A stretch of 64,000 bases of DNA, taken from NCBI RefSeq assembly GCF_009857915.1, contig NZ_WWCM01000003.1, positions 186,001 through 250,000 of the forward strand, written 5' to 3'. This document shows, piece by piece, positions 8,375 through 19,317 of this stretch (its first letter is position 1; each line of letters opens with the position of its first letter). The notes beneath the pieces were generated by a model, which searched no databases, was not told where the DNA came from, and saw only the letters and a program-made list of their open reading frames with translations. The position numbers and the translations under genes are program-made. Source of the DNA: Duganella qianjiadongensis. Lineage in GTDB: Bacteria > Pseudomonadota > Gammaproteobacteria > Burkholderiales > Burkholderiaceae_D.

Positions 8375-9765
8375 TGCGCGCTGTACTCGCACAGATTCTG
8401 CCTGCACTGACGGGCGCCACGCTGGTCAACGATGTTGCCGGCGAAGTTGCGTTCAACGGTGTTTCGACCGACAGCCGCAGTGTGGCCGCCGGTTCGCTGT
8501 TTGTCGCCCTGCGCGGCGAAGTATTCGATGCGCATAAGTTCCTGGCGCAAGTGGCCGAAAAGGGCGCCGCAGCGGTAGTGGTAGAAGAACTGCCTGAGGG
8601 CTGGACCTTGCCGGCACTGGTAGTGCCGGACACGCTGGTGGCGCTGGGCCAGATCGCCAACTACTGGCGCAGCCAGTTCGCCATGCCGGTGATTGCGGTC
8701 ACCGGCAGCAACGGCAAGACCACGGTCAAGGAAATGATCGCCTCGATACTGGCCGCTGCTCATGGCGAAGCAGGCCGCCTCGCCACGCGCGGCAATCTGA
8801 ATAACGAAATCGGTGTGCCGCTGACGCTGTTCCGCATGGAAGCGAAGCAGCAGTCCGCCGTGGTGGAACTGGGCATGAACCATCCGGGCGAAATCGCCCG
8901 CCTGAGTGCCATCGCTGCGCCCACCATCGCCATGGTGAACAACGCCCAGCGCGAGCATCAGGAATTCATGCACACGGTGGAAGCCGTGGCGCACGAGAAC
9001 GGCGCCGTGCTGGCTAGCTTGCCTGCCGACGGCGTGGCCGTGTTCCCGTTTGGCGACCAGTATTCGCCTATCTGGCAGCAGCTGGCAGGCAGCCGCCGCG
9101 TGCTGCGCTTCGGACTGGACAAGGGGGCCGAAGTGCGTTGCAGTTTCCGCGCCAGTGATTTCGGCAGCGAGATGTTCATCACTGTGCAGGAAGGCGAGGG
9201 TGAGGCACAGCAGTTCTTCGTCAACCTGCAGGCTGCCGGTGTGCATAACGTGCTCAATGCGCTCGCTGCTGTGGCCTGTACCTATGCGGCCGGCATCGCG
9301 CTGGAACAGATCAAATATGGTCTGGATACTTTTGCGCCGGTCAGCGGCCGCCTGCAGCGTAAGACCGCCAGCAATGGCGCGCTGGTGATCGACGATAGCT
9401 ACAACGCCAATCCGGATTCGGTGCGCGCCGCTATCGAAGTGCTGGCCAAGGCCAGCGCGCCGCGCGTGCTGGTGCTCGGTGATATGGGCGAAGTGGGCAG
9501 TCTGGGCCGCGAGTTCCACCAAGAGATTAGCGCTTACGCGCAAATGAAAGGCATCGAACAGGTGCTGGTAACGGGCGAACTGGCCCGCCACATGCATGGC
9601 GGAGCAGTGCGTCATTTTGAACAAATCGGCGATCTGATTGCGGCAGTCGATGCCGCCGTCACGCCGCAGGCAACCGTATTAATCAAGGGCTCCCGTTTCA
9701 TGAAAATGGAGCGGGTCGTGCAGCATTTGATTGGATCGCAACAAGCTAACAAGGAAAGTCACTAA
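8374..9765 (+). CDS. murF: UDP-MurNAc-tripeptide:D-Ala-D-Ala ligase MurF
   Basis: Adds D-Ala-D-Ala to UDP-MurNAc-tripeptide, giving the pentapeptide precursor. The 463-residue Mur ligase has the N-terminal substrate domain with the STDSR motif, the ATP loop TGSNGKTT at residues 110-117, [10 protein letters not shown] in the central domain and the C-terminal [10 protein letters not shown] and LGDMGEVG motifs. Its ATG shares a base with the murE stop (TAATG). mraY follows two bases after the stop. Confidence 0.96.
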   Translation: MRAVLAQILPALTGATLVNDVAGEVAFNGVSTDSRSVAAGSLFVALRGEVFDAHKFLAQVAEKGAAAVVVEELPEGWTLPALVVPDTLVALGQIANYWRSQFAMPVIAVTGSNGKTTVKEMIASILAAAHGEAGRLATRGNLNNEIGVPLTLFRMEAKQQSAVVELGMNHPGEIARLSAIAAPTIAMVNNAQREHQEFMHTVEAVAHENGAVLASLPADGVAVFPFGDQYSPIWQQLAGSRRVLRFGLDKGAEVRCSFRASDFGSEMFITVQEGEGEAQQFFVNLQAAGVHNVLNALAAVACTYAAGIALEQIKYGLDTFAPVSGRLQRKTASNGALVIDDSYNANPDSVRAAIEVLAKASAPRVLVLGDMGEVGSLGREFHQEISAYAQMKGIEQVLVTGELARHMHGGAVRHFEQIGDLIAAVDAAVTPQATVLIKGSRFMKMERVVQHLIGSQQANKESH

Positions 9766-9767
9766 TC

Positions 9768-10937
9768 ATGCTGCTCTGGCTCGCGCAATACTTCCAGCAG
9801 GACCTCGGGCCACTCCGGGTCTTTAACTTCATTACCTTCCGCGCCGTGTTTGCCACGGCGACGGCGCTGCTGATCGGCCTGTGCGCCGGTCCTGCCGTCA
9901 TCCGCAAGCTGACCGCCATGAAATACGGTCAGGCCGTGCGTACCGACGGTCCGCAGACCCACCTGAAAAAGCACGGCACGCCAACCATGGGCGGTGTGCT
10001 GGTGCTGATCGCTATCGGCGTTTCCACCCTGCTGTGGTGCGACCTGTCCAACCGTCTGATCTGGCCTGTGCTGGTGGTGACGCTGGGCTTCGGCGCCGTG
10101 GGCTGGGTGGATGATTACCGCAAGGTGGTGCGTCAGGACCCCGAGGGCATGCGCTCGGCAGAAAAATACTTCTGGCAGTCGCTGGTCGGCATTGCCGCCG
10201 CGCTGTATCTGGCGTTCTCCGTATCGGCGCCCAATGCTTCCAAGGTGTTCGAACTGTTCTACGCATGGGTGCAGTCGGGCTTCTCGATGGATCTGCCGCC
10301 GAAAGCGGACCTGATCGTGCCGTTCTTCAAATCGATCAGCTACCCGCTGGGCGTGTGGGGCTTTATCGCGCTGACCTACTGCGTCATCGTCGGCACCAGC
10401 AATGCCGTGAACTTTACGGATGGTCTCGACGGTCTGGCCATCATGCCGACCATTATGGTGGGCGCGGCGCTGGGCCTGTTCGCCTACCTGACCGGTAGCG
10501 CCACCTACTCGAAATATCTCTTGATCCCGCACATTCCGGGCGCGGGCGAGCTGATTATCTTCTGCGGCGCGCTGGCTGGCGCCGGTCTGGCTTTCCTGTG
10601 GTTTAACACGCATCCGGCGCAGGTGTTCATGGGCGACGTGGGCGCGCTGGCGCTGGGCGGCGCGCTGGGAACCATCGCCGTGATCGTGCGTCAGGAAATC
10701 GTTCTGTTCATCATGGGCGGCATCTTCGTGGCCGAAACCGTGTCCGTGATCATACAGGTGGGCTGGTTCAAATTCACCAAGAAGCGTTACGGCGTGGGCC
10801 GTCGCGTGTTCCTGATGGCACCGCTGCACCACCATTTCGAACAAAAAGGCTGGAAAGAGACCCAGGTTGTCGTGCGCTTCTGGATTATCACGATGATGCT
10901 GGTACTGATAGGTTTGTCGACTCTGAAACTGCGCTAA
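9768..10937 (+). CDS. mraY: Phospho-N-acetylmuramoyl-pentapeptide transferase MraY
   Basis: Integral membrane enzyme that transfers phospho-MurNAc-pentapeptide to undecaprenyl phosphate, forming lipid I. The 389-residue protein has about ten hydrophobic spans. The hallmark cytoplasmic motifs are [10 protein letters not shown] near residue 65, WVDDYRK in loop II (catalytic Asp pair region), [10 protein letters not shown] and the late APLHHHFE histidine motif. The stop codon and the murD start share a base. Complete, with the usual family length. Confidence 0.96.
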   Translation: MLLWLAQYFQQDLGPLRVFNFITFRAVFATATALLIGLCAGPAVIRKLTAMKYGQAVRTDGPQTHLKKHGTPTMGGVLVLIAIGVSTLLWCDLSNRLIWPVLVVTLGFGAVGWVDDYRKVVRQDPEGMRSAEKYFWQSLVGIAAALYLAFSVSAPNASKVFELFYAWVQSGFSMDLPPKADLIVPFFKSISYPLGVWGFIALTYCVIVGTSNAVNFTDGLDGLAIMPTIMVGAALGLFAYLTGSATYSKYLLIPHIPGAGELIIFCGALAGAGLAFLWFNTHPAQVFMGDVGALALGGALGTIAVIVRQEIVLFIMGGIFVAETVSVIIQVGWFKFTKKRYGVGRRVFLMAPLHHHFEQKGWKETQVVVRFWIITMMLVLIGLSTLKLR

Positions 10938-12445
10938 TGATCTACGACGGCAAAAACGCACTGGTACTCGGACTCGGCGAGTCCGGTCTGGCTATGGCAC
11001 TGTGGCTGGCCCGCAGCGGTGCGCGCGTGCGCGTGGCCGATACGCGCGAGTCGCCCGAGCGCCTGCCGGCGCTGCGCCTGTCGGTGCCGGATGCGGAATT
11101 TGTCGCCGGTCCGTTCACGCCCAATCTGCTGCAGGGAGTCGATTTCGTCACCGTCAGCCCCGGTCTGGCGCCGGGCCGCGAACTGGCGCAGATTGCGCCT
11201 GCTGCCGCTGCAGCCAATATCCCTGTCTGGGGTGAGATCGAACTGTTCGCCCAGGCGCTGGAAGCGCTGAGAGAGCAGCAGGGCTATGCGCCCAAAGTCA
11301 TCGCCATTACCGGCACCAATGGCAAAACCACGGTCACCACACTGGTGGGCCAGCTGTGCGAACGCGCCGGCAAGACAGTGCGCGTCGCGGGCAATATCAG
11401 TCCGGCCGCGCTGGATGTGCTGCGTCAGGTCAGCGACAGCGGCACGCTGCCCGAAGTCTGGGTGCTGGAACTGTCGAGTTTCCAGCTGCAGACTACCTAC
11501 ACGCTGGAAGCCGATGCGGCCACGGTACTCAACGTGACGCAGGACCATCTGGACTGGCACGGCGACATGGCTTCTTACGCCGCTGCCAAACACCGCATCT
11601 TTGCGGCCGACACCGTGCGCGTACTGAACCGCGACGATGCCACCGTCATGCGCATGGCTAACCCGACCGGCCAGAACGTCACCTTCGGCACGGATGCACC
11701 CGTGCTGCGCGATGATCTGGGCCTGAATACGGAACGCGGCGTGCTGTGGCTGGCCACGGCAGTGCCGGTAGAGGAAGAGGGCGAGACTAAGAAACGCCGC
11801 AAGAACGATCCGCCGCCAGCGCCAGTGGAATGCATGGTGAAAAACCTGATGCCGGCCGATGCGCTACAGATCCGTGGCGTGCACAATGCCGCCAATGCGC
11901 TGGCCGCACTGGCGCTGTGCCGCGCCATCGACCTGCCGCTGGCGCCGCTGCTGCATGGTCTGCGCGAATACCGCGGCCAGCCGCACCGGGTGGAACTGGT
12001 GTCGTCCATTCACGACGTGGAATACTACGACGATAGCAAGGGCACCAATGTGGGCGCCACCGTGGCTGCCCTGATCGGTCTGGGCAAAGCGTTTGCCGGT
12101 GCCGAGCAGCGTCTGGTGGTCATCATGGGCGGCGACGGCAAGGGGCAGGACTTCGCGCCGCTGGCCGAGCCGGTGGGCCGCTATGCCCGCGCCGTGCTGC
12201 TGATCGGGCGCGATGCGCCGCAGCTGCGCGCTGCCCTGCAGGATAGCGGCGTGGTACTGGAAGACTGTGGCACCGATCTGCCGGCAGCCGTCAAGCGCGC
12301 TGCCGCGCTGGCCCACAGTGGCGACGCCGTGCTGCTGTCGCCCGCCTGCGCCAGCATGGACATGTTCAAGAACTATGCGCATCGCGCCCAGGTGTTCATC
12401 GACACCGTGCGCGATATCGCCCTCGACGCCGGACAGGAGCTCTAA
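10937..12445 (+). CDS. murD: UDP-N-acetylmuramoyl-L-alanine:D-glutamate ligase MurD
   Basis: Adds D-glutamate to UDP-MurNAc-L-Ala. The Rossmann-like N-terminal domain starts [12 protein letters not shown]. The ATP loop GTNGKTT is at residues 126-132, and [11 protein letters not shown] and [11 protein letters not shown] in the C-terminal half are characteristic. At 502 residues it is longer than the E. coli type enzyme. Part of the excess is a charged, proline-rich insertion at about residues 278-296 ([13 protein letters not shown], then PPPAP). Starts inside the mraY stop and ends inside the ftsW start (TAATG). Confidence 0.95.
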   Translation: MIYDGKNALVLGLGESGLAMALWLARSGARVRVADTRESPERLPALRLSVPDAEFVAGPFTPNLLQGVDFVTVSPGLAPGRELAQIAPAAAAANIPVWGEIELFAQALEALREQQGYAPKVIAITGTNGKTTVTTLVGQLCERAGKTVRVAGNISPAALDVLRQVSDSGTLPEVWVLELSSFQLQTTYTLEADAATVLNVTQDHLDWHGDMASYAAAKHRIFAADTVRVLNRDDATVMRMANPTGQNVTFGTDAPVLRDDLGLNTERGVLWLATAVPVEEEGETKKRRKNDPPPAPVECMVKNLMPADALQIRGVHNAANALAALALCRAIDLPLAPLLHGLREYRGQPHRVELVSSIHDVEYYDDSKGTNVGATVAALIGLGKAFAGAEQRLVVIMGGDGKGQDFAPLAEPVGRYARAVLLIGRDAPQLRAALQDSGVVLEDCGTDLPAAVKRAAALAHSGDAVLLSPACASMDMFKNYAHRAQVFIDTVRDIALDAGQEL

Positions 12446-13662
12446 TGGCCTTCCAGATGCCGTTCCGCTTTGCTGAGAAATCGACGCCGTCGATGGACAG
12501 CCGCGCGCGGCTGTCGAAGATGATGGAGTACGATCAGCCGCTGGTGTGGGTGACCTTGCTGCTGATGTTGCTCGGCATGGTGATGGTGTATTCGGCGTCG
12601 ATTTCGCTGCCGGATTCGCCCAAGTTCGCCAACTATGTGCGCTGGCAGAACACCTACTTCCTGCAGCGTCAGGCCATGTTCGTGGTGGTCTCGCTGGTCG
12701 CTGCGCTTTTCGTGTTCCGTATCCGCATTGCCGATCTGCAGAAGGCGGCACCTTATCTGTTCATCGGCACGCTGGTGCTGCTGGTGCTGGTGCTGATCCC
12801 CGGACTGGGCGTGGTGGTGAACGGTGGCCGCCGCTGGCTGTCGCTGAAAGTATTCAATGTGCAGCCGTCCGAGCTGATGAAAGTGGTGATCGTGCTGTAC
12901 GCCGCCGACTACACGGTGCGCAAACAGGAATACATGCACAAACTGACCAAGGGCTTCCTGCCCATGGCGATTGCCGTGGCCTTTGTCGGCGGCCTGCTGC
13001 TGCTGGAGCCGGACCTTGGCGCTTTCGGCGTGATCGTCTGCATCGCCATGGGCATCCTGTTCCTGGGCGGGATCAATGTGGTCTGGTTCGGCGGCATAGG
13101 CGCGCTGCTGGCGCTGATCTTTGTATCCATCATCGCCCTGTCCAAATTCCGCCGCGAGCGCTATTTCGCCTATCTCAATCCGTGGGAAGAAGACAATGCG
13201 CTCAACAAGGCCTACCAGCTGACGCACTCGCTGATCGCCTTCGGCCGCGGCGAAATCTTCGGCGTAGGGCTGGGCGGCAGCGTGGAAAAACTGCACTACC
13301 TGCCGGAAGCCCATACCGACTTCCTGCTGGCCGTCATCGGCGAGGAACTGGGACTGGTGGGCGTGCTGATTGTGATCGCCATGTTCTACTGGCTGATCAA
13401 GCGCGCCTTCGATATCGGCCGTCAGGCCATCGCCATCGACCAGACCTTTGCCGGCCTGACGGCCAAGGGCATAGGCATCTGGATCGGTGTGCAGACCTTT
13501 ATTAACATGGGTGTGAACCTTGGTCTTCTGCCGACCAAGGGGCTGACCCTGCCGCTGATGAGCTATGGCGGCACGGGTGTGGTAATTAATTGCGTCGGAC
13601 TCGCGATCCTGCTCCGGATCGATTACGAGAACCGGGTTCTGATGCGAGGTGGCAGATTATGA
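12445..13662 (+). CDS. ftsW: Septal peptidoglycan glycosyltransferase FtsW
   Basis: SEDS-family polytopic protein that polymerises septal glycan strands together with FtsI. The 405 residues contain about ten membrane spans. The N-terminal [16 protein letters not shown], the NGGRRWLSL loop with QPSEL, and the late MSYGGTGV motif are the SEDS signatures; [19 protein letters not shown] is the conserved catalytic loop. Its start shares one base with the murD stop and its stop overlaps the murG start as ATGA. Adjacent to its partners of the lipid II pathway. Confidence 0.96.
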   Translation: MAFQMPFRFAEKSTPSMDSRARLSKMMEYDQPLVWVTLLLMLLGMVMVYSASISLPDSPKFANYVRWQNTYFLQRQAMFVVVSLVAALFVFRIRIADLQKAAPYLFIGTLVLLVLVLIPGLGVVVNGGRRWLSLKVFNVQPSELMKVVIVLYAADYTVRKQEYMHKLTKGFLPMAIAVAFVGGLLLLEPDLGAFGVIVCIAMGILFLGGINVVWFGGIGALLALIFVSIIALSKFRRERYFAYLNPWEEDNALNKAYQLTHSLIAFGRGEIFGVGLGGSVEKLHYLPEAHTDFLLAVIGEELGLVGVLIVIAMFYWLIKRAFDIGRQAIAIDQTFAGLTAKGIGIWIGVQTFINMGVNLGLLPTKGLTLPLMSYGGTGVVINCVGLAILLRIDYENRVLMRGGRL

Positions 13663-14726
13663 AACGATTGATGATTATGGCGGCCGGTACCGGCGGTCAT
13701 ATTTTCCCCGGTCTGGCGATTGCGCACACCATGCGCGCGCGCGGCTGGGAAGTAAGCTGGCTCGGTACGCAGGCCGGCATGGAGCAGGAACTGGTGCCCA
13801 AGCAGGGCGTGGCCATGGACAGCATTAACTTTACCGGCATGCGCGGCAAAGGCTGGCAGCACACGCTGGGCGGCGCCTTCAGGATGGTGCAGGCGTTTGC
13901 CGACTGTTTCCGCTTCATCGGCAAGCGCAAGCCGGATGTGGTGCTGGGCATGGGCGGTTATGTCACCGTGCCGGGCGGCCTGATGGCGCGTCTGCGCGGC
14001 GTGCCGCTGGTGCTGGTCAATGCCGATGCAGCGCTGCTGCTGTCGAATAAGACGCTGGTGCCGTTCGCTCAGCGAGTCTGCTTCGGCTTCCCGGCCAATT
14101 TCGGTTCGGCTGCCAGCAAAGCTGTAGTGAGCGGCAATCCGGTACGCAAGGAAATACTGGAAATGGCACTGCCGGTGCAGCGTTTCGCTGGCCGCGAGGG
14201 CCCGCTGCGCATCCTCGTGGTGGGCGGCAGCCTGGGCGCCAAAGCGCTCAACGACAGCTTGCCGGCCGCGCTGGCGCTGATCCCCGAGGCCCAGCGTCCG
14301 CTGGTCACCCACCAGTCGGGCAAGAAGAATATCGATGCACTGCGCGCTGCCTATGCGCAGGCTGGCGTGAGCGCCAACGTGGTGGACTTCATCGACGATA
14401 TGGCCGGCGCCTACAGCGCGGCCGATCTGGTGATCTGTCGCGCCGGTGCCATCACCGTTTCGGAACTGACCGCCGCCGGCGTAGCCAGCGTGCTGGTGCC
14501 GCTGGTGGCATCGACCACCAGTCACCAGCGCGACAACGCGCAGTGGATGGCGGCACAGAAGGCGGCAATTCATTTGCCGCAAACAGAATTGAGCGCCCGC
14601 AGCATGGCTGCGCTGCTGGAAACCCTGACCCGCAGCGCCTGCCTTGAGATGGCAACGGCTGCACTGGGCGCGGGCAAACGCGATGCGAATGACGCGATCG
14701 CTCAGGTATTGGAACAACTGACATGA
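13659..14726 (+). CDS. murG: UDP-GlcNAc:lipid I N-acetylglucosaminyltransferase MurG
   Basis: Peripheral inner-membrane GT28-family enzyme that turns lipid I into lipid II. The ATG at 13659 in the ftsW stop (ATGA) gives [20 protein letters not shown], with the conserved glycine-rich loop at residues about 9-16; a longer frame from 13590 is out of keeping with the family. The second half has [10 protein letters not shown] and the UDP-GlcNAc site [15 protein letters not shown]. Length is 355 residues, as expected. Its stop overlaps the murC start. Confidence 0.96.
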   Translation: MKRLMIMAAGTGGHIFPGLAIAHTMRARGWEVSWLGTQAGMEQELVPKQGVAMDSINFTGMRGKGWQHTLGGAFRMVQAFADCFRFIGKRKPDVVLGMGGYVTVPGGLMARLRGVPLVLVNADAALLLSNKTLVPFAQRVCFGFPANFGSAASKAVVSGNPVRKEILEMALPVQRFAGREGPLRILVVGGSLGAKALNDSLPAALALIPEAQRPLVTHQSGKKNIDALRAAYAQAGVSANVVDFIDDMAGAYSAADLVICRAGAITVSELTAAGVASVLVPLVASTTSHQRDNAQWMAAQKAAIHLPQTELSARSMAALLETLTRSACLEMATAALGAGKRDANDAIAQVLEQLT

Positions 14727-16114
14727 AGCATAAAGTACAAAACATACACTTCGTCGGCATCGGCGGCAGCGGCATGAGCGGCATTGCCGAAGTGCTGCTC
14801 ACGCTAGGCTACACGGTTTCGGGCTCGGATCTGGGCAGCAATGCGGTAACCCAGCGGCTGGCGGCCATGGGCGCCACGGTGTATCAGGGCCATGCCGCCG
14901 ACAACATCGGCGCGGCCGATGCCGTGGTCACTTCGACTGCCGTGCAGCAGGACAATCCGGAAGTCGTGGCGGCGCGCAGCCGCAAGATTCCTATCGTGCC
15001 GCGTGCCGTCATGCTGGGCGAACTGATGCGCCTGAAGCGCGGTATCGCCATTGCCGGCACCCACGGCAAGACCACCACCACCAGTCTGGTGGCGTCGGTG
15101 CTGGCACAGGGCGGGCTCGATCCTACTTTCGTCATCGGTGGCCGCCTGACGGCTGCCGGCGCCAATGCCAAGCTGGGTACGGGCGACTATCTGGTGGCCG
15201 AAGCCGACGAATCGGATGCCTCCTTCCTGAATCTGTCGCCGATGATCGAAGTGATCACCAATATCGACGCCGATCACATGGAAACCTACGAGCACGACTT
15301 CGAAAAGCTCAAGCAGGCTTTCGTGCAGTTCACCCACCGGTTACCGTTCTATGGTCGCGCCATGCTGTGCATCGATGATCCGCATGTACGTGCCATCATC
15401 CCGCACGTGACCAAGCCGGTCACCACCTACGGCTTCCATGAAGAAGCCGAAGTGCGCGCCGTGAATGCCCGCGCGGTAGGCGTGGAAATGCACTTCACCG
15501 TGATCCAGGAAGGCTATCCCGATCTGGACATCGTGCTCAATCAGCCCGGCCTGCACAATGTGCAGAATGCCTGTTCGGCGGTGGCGATTGCGCGCGAGAT
15601 CGGTATCGAAGACCAGCATACGCAAGCCGGTCTGGCCGGTTTCGCCGGTGTGGGCCGCCGCTTCACCCGCTATGGCGACATTGCCATTCCCGGCGGCGGC
15701 AGCTTTGCGCTGGTGGACGATTTCGGCCACCATCCGGTGGAAACGGAAGTCACGCTGGCCGCTGCCCGCGCGGCTTTCCCGGGCCGCCGTCTGGTGCTGG
15801 CCTTCCAGCCGCACCGCTATACCCGTACGCGCGACCTGTTCGAAGATTTTGTCAAAGTGCTGGGCCATGCCGATGTGCTGGTGCTGGCGGAAGTGTACGC
15901 CGCCGGCGAAGCCCCGATCGTGGCTGCCGATGGCCGCTCGCTGGCGCATGCGCTGCGGGCACGCGGCAAGACGGAACCGATTTTTGTTGAGGCGATCGGC
16001 GATATGCCGGAAACCATCATGGGCGTGGTGCGCGACGGCGACGTCGTACTCACCATGGGCGCAGGCTCGATCAGCGGCGTCCCTGCCAAACTGACTAATT
16101 ATCCAAAGGTCTGA
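14723..16114 (+). CDS. murC: UDP-N-acetylmuramate:L-alanine ligase MurC
   Basis: Adds L-alanine to UDP-MurNAc, the first step of stem peptide synthesis. The N-terminal [15 protein letters not shown] is the UDP-binding loop, GTHGKTTTT at residues 112-120 the ATP loop, and DDFGHHPVE and FQPHRYTRT in the C-terminal domain are classical MurC motifs. Length is 463 residues. The ATG lies in the murG stop. ddlB follows after two bases. Confidence 0.97.
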   Translation: MKHKVQNIHFVGIGGSGMSGIAEVLLTLGYTVSGSDLGSNAVTQRLAAMGATVYQGHAADNIGAADAVVTSTAVQQDNPEVVAARSRKIPIVPRAVMLGELMRLKRGIAIAGTHGKTTTTSLVASVLAQGGLDPTFVIGGRLTAAGANAKLGTGDYLVAEADESDASFLNLSPMIEVITNIDADHMETYEHDFEKLKQAFVQFTHRLPFYGRAMLCIDDPHVRAIIPHVTKPVTTYGFHEEAEVRAVNARAVGVEMHFTVIQEGYPDLDIVLNQPGLHNVQNACSAVAIAREIGIEDQHTQAGLAGFAGVGRRFTRYGDIAIPGGGSFALVDDFGHHPVETEVTLAAARAAFPGRRLVLAFQPHRYTRTRDLFEDFVKVLGHADVLVLAEVYAAGEAPIVAADGRSLAHALRARGKTEPIFVEAIGDMPETIMGVVRDGDVVLTMGAGSISGVPAKLTNYPKV

Positions 16115-16116
16115 AC

Positions 16117-17076
16117 GTGAATCAAGCAATCGCAACTGAAGCTAAGGCATATGGCAAGGTGGGCGTGCTGTTCGGCGGCCGTTCCGCCGAGCGCGAAGTG
16201 TCCATCATGTCCGGCACCGGTGTGGCCAAGGCGCTGCAGAGCAAGGGCATAGATGCCCACCTGTTCGATACGGGCGAACGCTCGCTGGCCGAACTGGCCG
16301 CGGAAAAATTTGACCGCGTGTTCATCGCGCTGCATGGCCGCTACGGCGAAGACGGCAGCCTGCAGGGCGCGCTGGAACTGCTGGGCATTCCTTACACGGG
16401 CAGCGGCGTGATGGCCAGCGCCGTGGGCATGGACAAGATCACTACCAAGATCGTCTGGCTGGCCGCCGGTTTGCCGACGCCGCGCTACGCAGTGCTCAAC
16501 GCCCAGTCCGATCTGGCCGGCGTGTGCGCCGATCTGGGCCTGCCGCTGATCGTCAAACCGCCGCATGAAGGTTCGACCATCGGTATTACCAAAGTGAGCG
16601 CCGCCGATGCGCTGACGGCTGCCTACGATGTGGCGGCAGCGCTGGACGATGCCGTGCTGGCGGAAGAGTTCATTACCGGCCGCGAATTCACCGTGGCCGT
16701 GCTGGGCGCCGGTGCGGCAGCCCGTGCGTTGCCGGTAGTGGAGATCGTTGCGCCGCAAGGCAATTACGACTACCAGAACAAATACTTCAGCGATGACACT
16801 CAGTACTTCTGCCCGGCGCAATTGCCGGCGGAACTGACGGCAGAAATGCAGCGCATAGCGGTAGAGGCCTACCGCGCTCTGGGCTGCGAAGGCTGGGGAC
16901 GGGTGGATGTGCTGCTGCGCGAACGCGACCAGAGGCCTTTCCTGCTGGAGGTGAATACCTCGCCCGGCATGACGGGTCACTCGCTGGTGCCGATGGCAGC
17001 CCGTGCGCTGGGCATCAGCTATGAAGATCTGTGTGTCGAGATTCTGGCCAGCGCACGCTTGAAGATGAAGGGTTGA
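16117..17076 (+). CDS. ddlB: D-alanine:D-alanine ligase, DdlB type
   Basis: ATP-grasp enzyme producing D-Ala-D-Ala for MurF. The start of the conserved part, [20 protein letters not shown], is at residues about 14-33. [12 protein letters not shown], the ATP-grasp loop [10 protein letters not shown] and the C-terminal [12 protein letters not shown] with metal and phosphate ligands are all visible. Length is 319 residues. The GTG at 16117 has AAAGG seven bases upstream. It lies between murC and ftsQ, which is the usual place of the DdlB paralogue in dcw clusters. Confidence 0.95.
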   Translation: MNQAIATEAKAYGKVGVLFGGRSAEREVSIMSGTGVAKALQSKGIDAHLFDTGERSLAELAAEKFDRVFIALHGRYGEDGSLQGALELLGIPYTGSGVMASAVGMDKITTKIVWLAAGLPTPRYAVLNAQSDLAGVCADLGLPLIVKPPHEGSTIGITKVSAADALTAAYDVAAALDDAVLAEEFITGREFTVAVLGAGAAARALPVVEIVAPQGNYDYQNKYFSDDTQYFCPAQLPAELTAEMQRIAVEAYRALGCEGWGRVDVLLRERDQRPFLLEVNTSPGMTGHSLVPMAARALGISYEDLCVEILASARLKMKG

Positions 17077-17084
17077 GTAGCAGG

Positions 17085-17870
17085 ATGTGGCAAGACGTAA
17101 AGGCATTGAATGCAACTTCAAGCACGCTGTTTGTGCTGTCGCTGTTGGCATGCATTGCCTCCGGAGTGTGGTGGGTGTCGCAGCGGCCGATGTTCAATCT
17201 GCGCACCATCCGGGTGGAGACGATAGGCGAGGACGAGTTAAGGCATGTGAGTAATCTGACGCTGCGTAACAACGTGCTGGGCAAGATCAAGGGGAATTTC
17301 TTCACCACCGATCTCGATGCAGTGCGTCAGGCGTTCGAGTCGGTGCCCTGGGTGCGCCGCGCGACGATACGGCGCGAATGGCCCAACCAGCTGATTGTGG
17401 CGCTGGAAGAGCATGAAGCGCTGGGCACGTGGGGCGAAGATGGGCGGCTGCTGTCGGTGAAGGGCGATATCTTCACCGCCAATCTGGCCGAAGCGGAAGA
17501 GGATCATGTGCTGCCGGAGTTTGATGGACCGGAAGGCAGCGAGAAGGAAGTGCTGTCGCGTTATGGGGAGCTGCGTAAGTGGTTTGCGCCGCTCAAGCTG
17601 GTGCCGGAGGCGCTGTCGCTTTCGAGCCGGTATGCGTGGACAGTGCGGCTGGATAACGGCATGAGCGTGGCGCTGGGACGGGAACAGAGCAGCACCACAT
17701 TGAAGGAGAGGGTGGACCGGCTGACCGGTATCTATCCGCAACTGGTAACGCATTTGCAGAATATCGACACGATCGATATGCGTTATCAGAACGGACTGGC
17801 GCTCAGTGCCAAAGGTTTGAAAATACCGCCTGAAGGCGCCAAGCCCAAGCCGGTGACAGTAGTACGCTAG
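17085..17870 (+). CDS. ftsQ: Cell division protein FtsQ
   Basis: Bitopic divisome protein that links FtsB-FtsL with FtsK and the FtsWI synthase. The ATG at 17085 (261 residues) is chosen because the upstream extension to 17031 lies inside ddlB. One membrane span lies at about residues 15-35. A POTRA domain follows, recognisable by FNLRTIRVETIGEDELRHV and a VPWVRRATIRREWPNQL stretch, and then the FtsQ C-terminal domain with YAWTVRLDNG. No strong ribosome binding site is visible, so translation probably depends on coupling to ddlB eight bases upstream. Confidence 0.94.
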   Translation: MWQDVKALNATSSTLFVLSLLACIASGVWWVSQRPMFNLRTIRVETIGEDELRHVSNLTLRNNVLGKIKGNFFTTDLDAVRQAFESVPWVRRATIRREWPNQLIVALEEHEALGTWGEDGRLLSVKGDIFTANLAEAEEDHVLPEFDGPEGSEKEVLSRYGELRKWFAPLKLVPEALSLSSRYAWTVRLDNGMSVALGREQSSTTLKERVDRLTGIYPQLVTHLQNIDTIDMRYQNGLALSAKGLKIPPEGAKPKPVTVVR

Positions 17871-17949
17871 GCAGTACCGAATACATAAGTTGTTAAGACT
17901 AACCACAAAACATAGCAGTATCAGCGGGTAAGAGAGTAGGTTAAAAGAC

Positions 17950-19182
17950 ATGACTAAAGACGCGAAAAACCTGATCGTCGGCCTCGACATCGGCACCTCG
18001 AAAGTGGTGGCCGTGGTGGCCGAGGTCATGGCCGACGGGCGCCACGAAGTGATCGGGCTGGGTCAGCATGAATCACGGGGCCTGAAAAAAGGCGTGGTGG
18101 TCAATATCGAGGCGACGGTGGAATCAATCCAGCGCGCGCTGGAAGAAGCCGAGCTGATGGCAGACTGCAAGATCCGCAATGTGTATGCCGGGATTGCGGG
18201 CAGCCATATCCGCAGCTTCAACTCCAGCGGCATGGTGGCGATCAAGGACAAGGAAGTCACCGCTACCGATGTGGCGCGCGTGATCGAAACGGCCAAGGCG
18301 GTGAACATCTCCACCGACCAGCAGCTGCTGCATACGGTGCCGCAGGAATTCATCGTCGACAATCAGGAAGATGTGCGCGAGCCGATCGGCATGAGCGGCA
18401 TCCGGCTGGAAGTCAAAGTACACATCGTTACCGGCGCCGTGTCGGCGGTGCAGAACATCGTCAAGTGCGTACGCCGCTGCGGTCTGGAAGTCTCCGATCT
18501 GATACTGCAGCCTATGGCCTCGGCCGATGCCGTGCTGACGGCGGACGAAAAGGAACTGGGCGTCGTACTGATCGATATCGGTGGCGGCACCACCGACGTG
18601 GCCGTGTTCTCCGATGGCGCGATCCGTCACACCGCCGTGCTGCCGATTGCCGGCGACCAGATCACCAGCGACATCGCCATGGCGCTGCGCACGCCGACCG
18701 CCGAAGCCGAAGATATCAAGATTCGCTACGGCGTCGGCAAGCAGGTGCTGGCCGATCCGGGAGAGACGCTGGAAGTGCCCGGCCTCGGTGACCGCTCGCC
18801 GCGCACCCTGTCGCGTCAGGCGCTGGCGGCCGTGATCGAGCCGCGGGTGGAAGAGCTGTTCGCCATGGTGCATACGCTGGTGCGCGAGTCCGGCTACGAA
18901 GGCGTGCTGTCTTCGGGCATCGTGCTGACCGGCGGCAGCTCCATCATGCCGGGCATGGTGGAAATGGCGGAAGACATCTTCCTCAAACCGGCCCGTCTGG
19001 GCACCCCTGATTACCGTGGCCAGCTGGCCGACGTGGTGCGCAGCCCGCGCTACGCCACCGTGCTGGGCCTGTTGATGGAAGCGAAAAAACAGTATCTGCG
19101 CGGGCATATCGTCACGCGGCAGGATGGTTCGGTTAAAGCAGTCTGGCAGCGCATGAAGGAATGGTTCCTGGGTAATTTCTGA
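17950..19182 (+). CDS. ftsA: Cell division protein FtsA
   Basis: Actin-like ATPase that tethers FtsZ filaments to the inner membrane and recruits later division proteins. The actin-fold phosphate loop VGLDIGTSKV is at residues about 10-19. The FtsA-specific 1C domain follows, and VLIDIGGGTTDVAVF and ITGGSS-type LTGGSSIMPG are the phosphate-2 and adenosine motifs. The C-terminus (WQRMKEWFLGNF) is an amphipathic membrane-targeting helix. Length is 410. There is an 80-base gap to ftsQ, the first sizeable gap in the operon, so an internal promoter is possible there. Confidence 0.97.
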   Translation: MTKDAKNLIVGLDIGTSKVVAVVAEVMADGRHEVIGLGQHESRGLKKGVVVNIEATVESIQRALEEAELMADCKIRNVYAGIAGSHIRSFNSSGMVAIKDKEVTATDVARVIETAKAVNISTDQQLLHTVPQEFIVDNQEDVREPIGMSGIRLEVKVHIVTGAVSAVQNIVKCVRRCGLEVSDLILQPMASADAVLTADEKELGVVLIDIGGGTTDVAVFSDGAIRHTAVLPIAGDQITSDIAMALRTPTAEAEDIKIRYGVGKQVLADPGETLEVPGLGDRSPRTLSRQALAAVIEPRVEELFAMVHTLVRESGYEGVLSSGIVLTGGSSIMPGMVEMAEDIFLKPARLGTPDYRGQLADVVRSPRYATVLGLLMEAKKQYLRGHIVTRQDGSVKAVWQRMKEWFLGNF

Positions 19183-19246
19183 CGTATTTTTTTGCAGTCT
19201 TTTGCAGTACAAAACACACTTAAATTTTTTTATATAAAAACCGCAG

Positions 19247-19275
19247 TTTTCAATCTCCAGTTCTCCTACTAATAT
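19247..19275 (+). promoter_or_regulatory. Candidate ftsZ promoter in the AT-rich ftsA-ftsZ gap
   Basis: TTTTCA (19247-19252) and TAATAT (19270-19275) are 17 bases apart. The whole gap (19183-19317) is strikingly AT-rich compared with the surrounding genes and has a T-tract near 19221-19232. An inverted pair GTTTTCAA (19246-19253) / TTGAAAAC (19288-19295) flanks the -10 element and could be a regulator site. Separate ftsZ promoters are usual in proteobacteria; this placement is a prediction. Confidence 0.45.
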
Positions 19276-19317
19276 GAGGCCTGGCGCTTGAAAACCGCAT
19301 TCTGATAGGAGCACATC

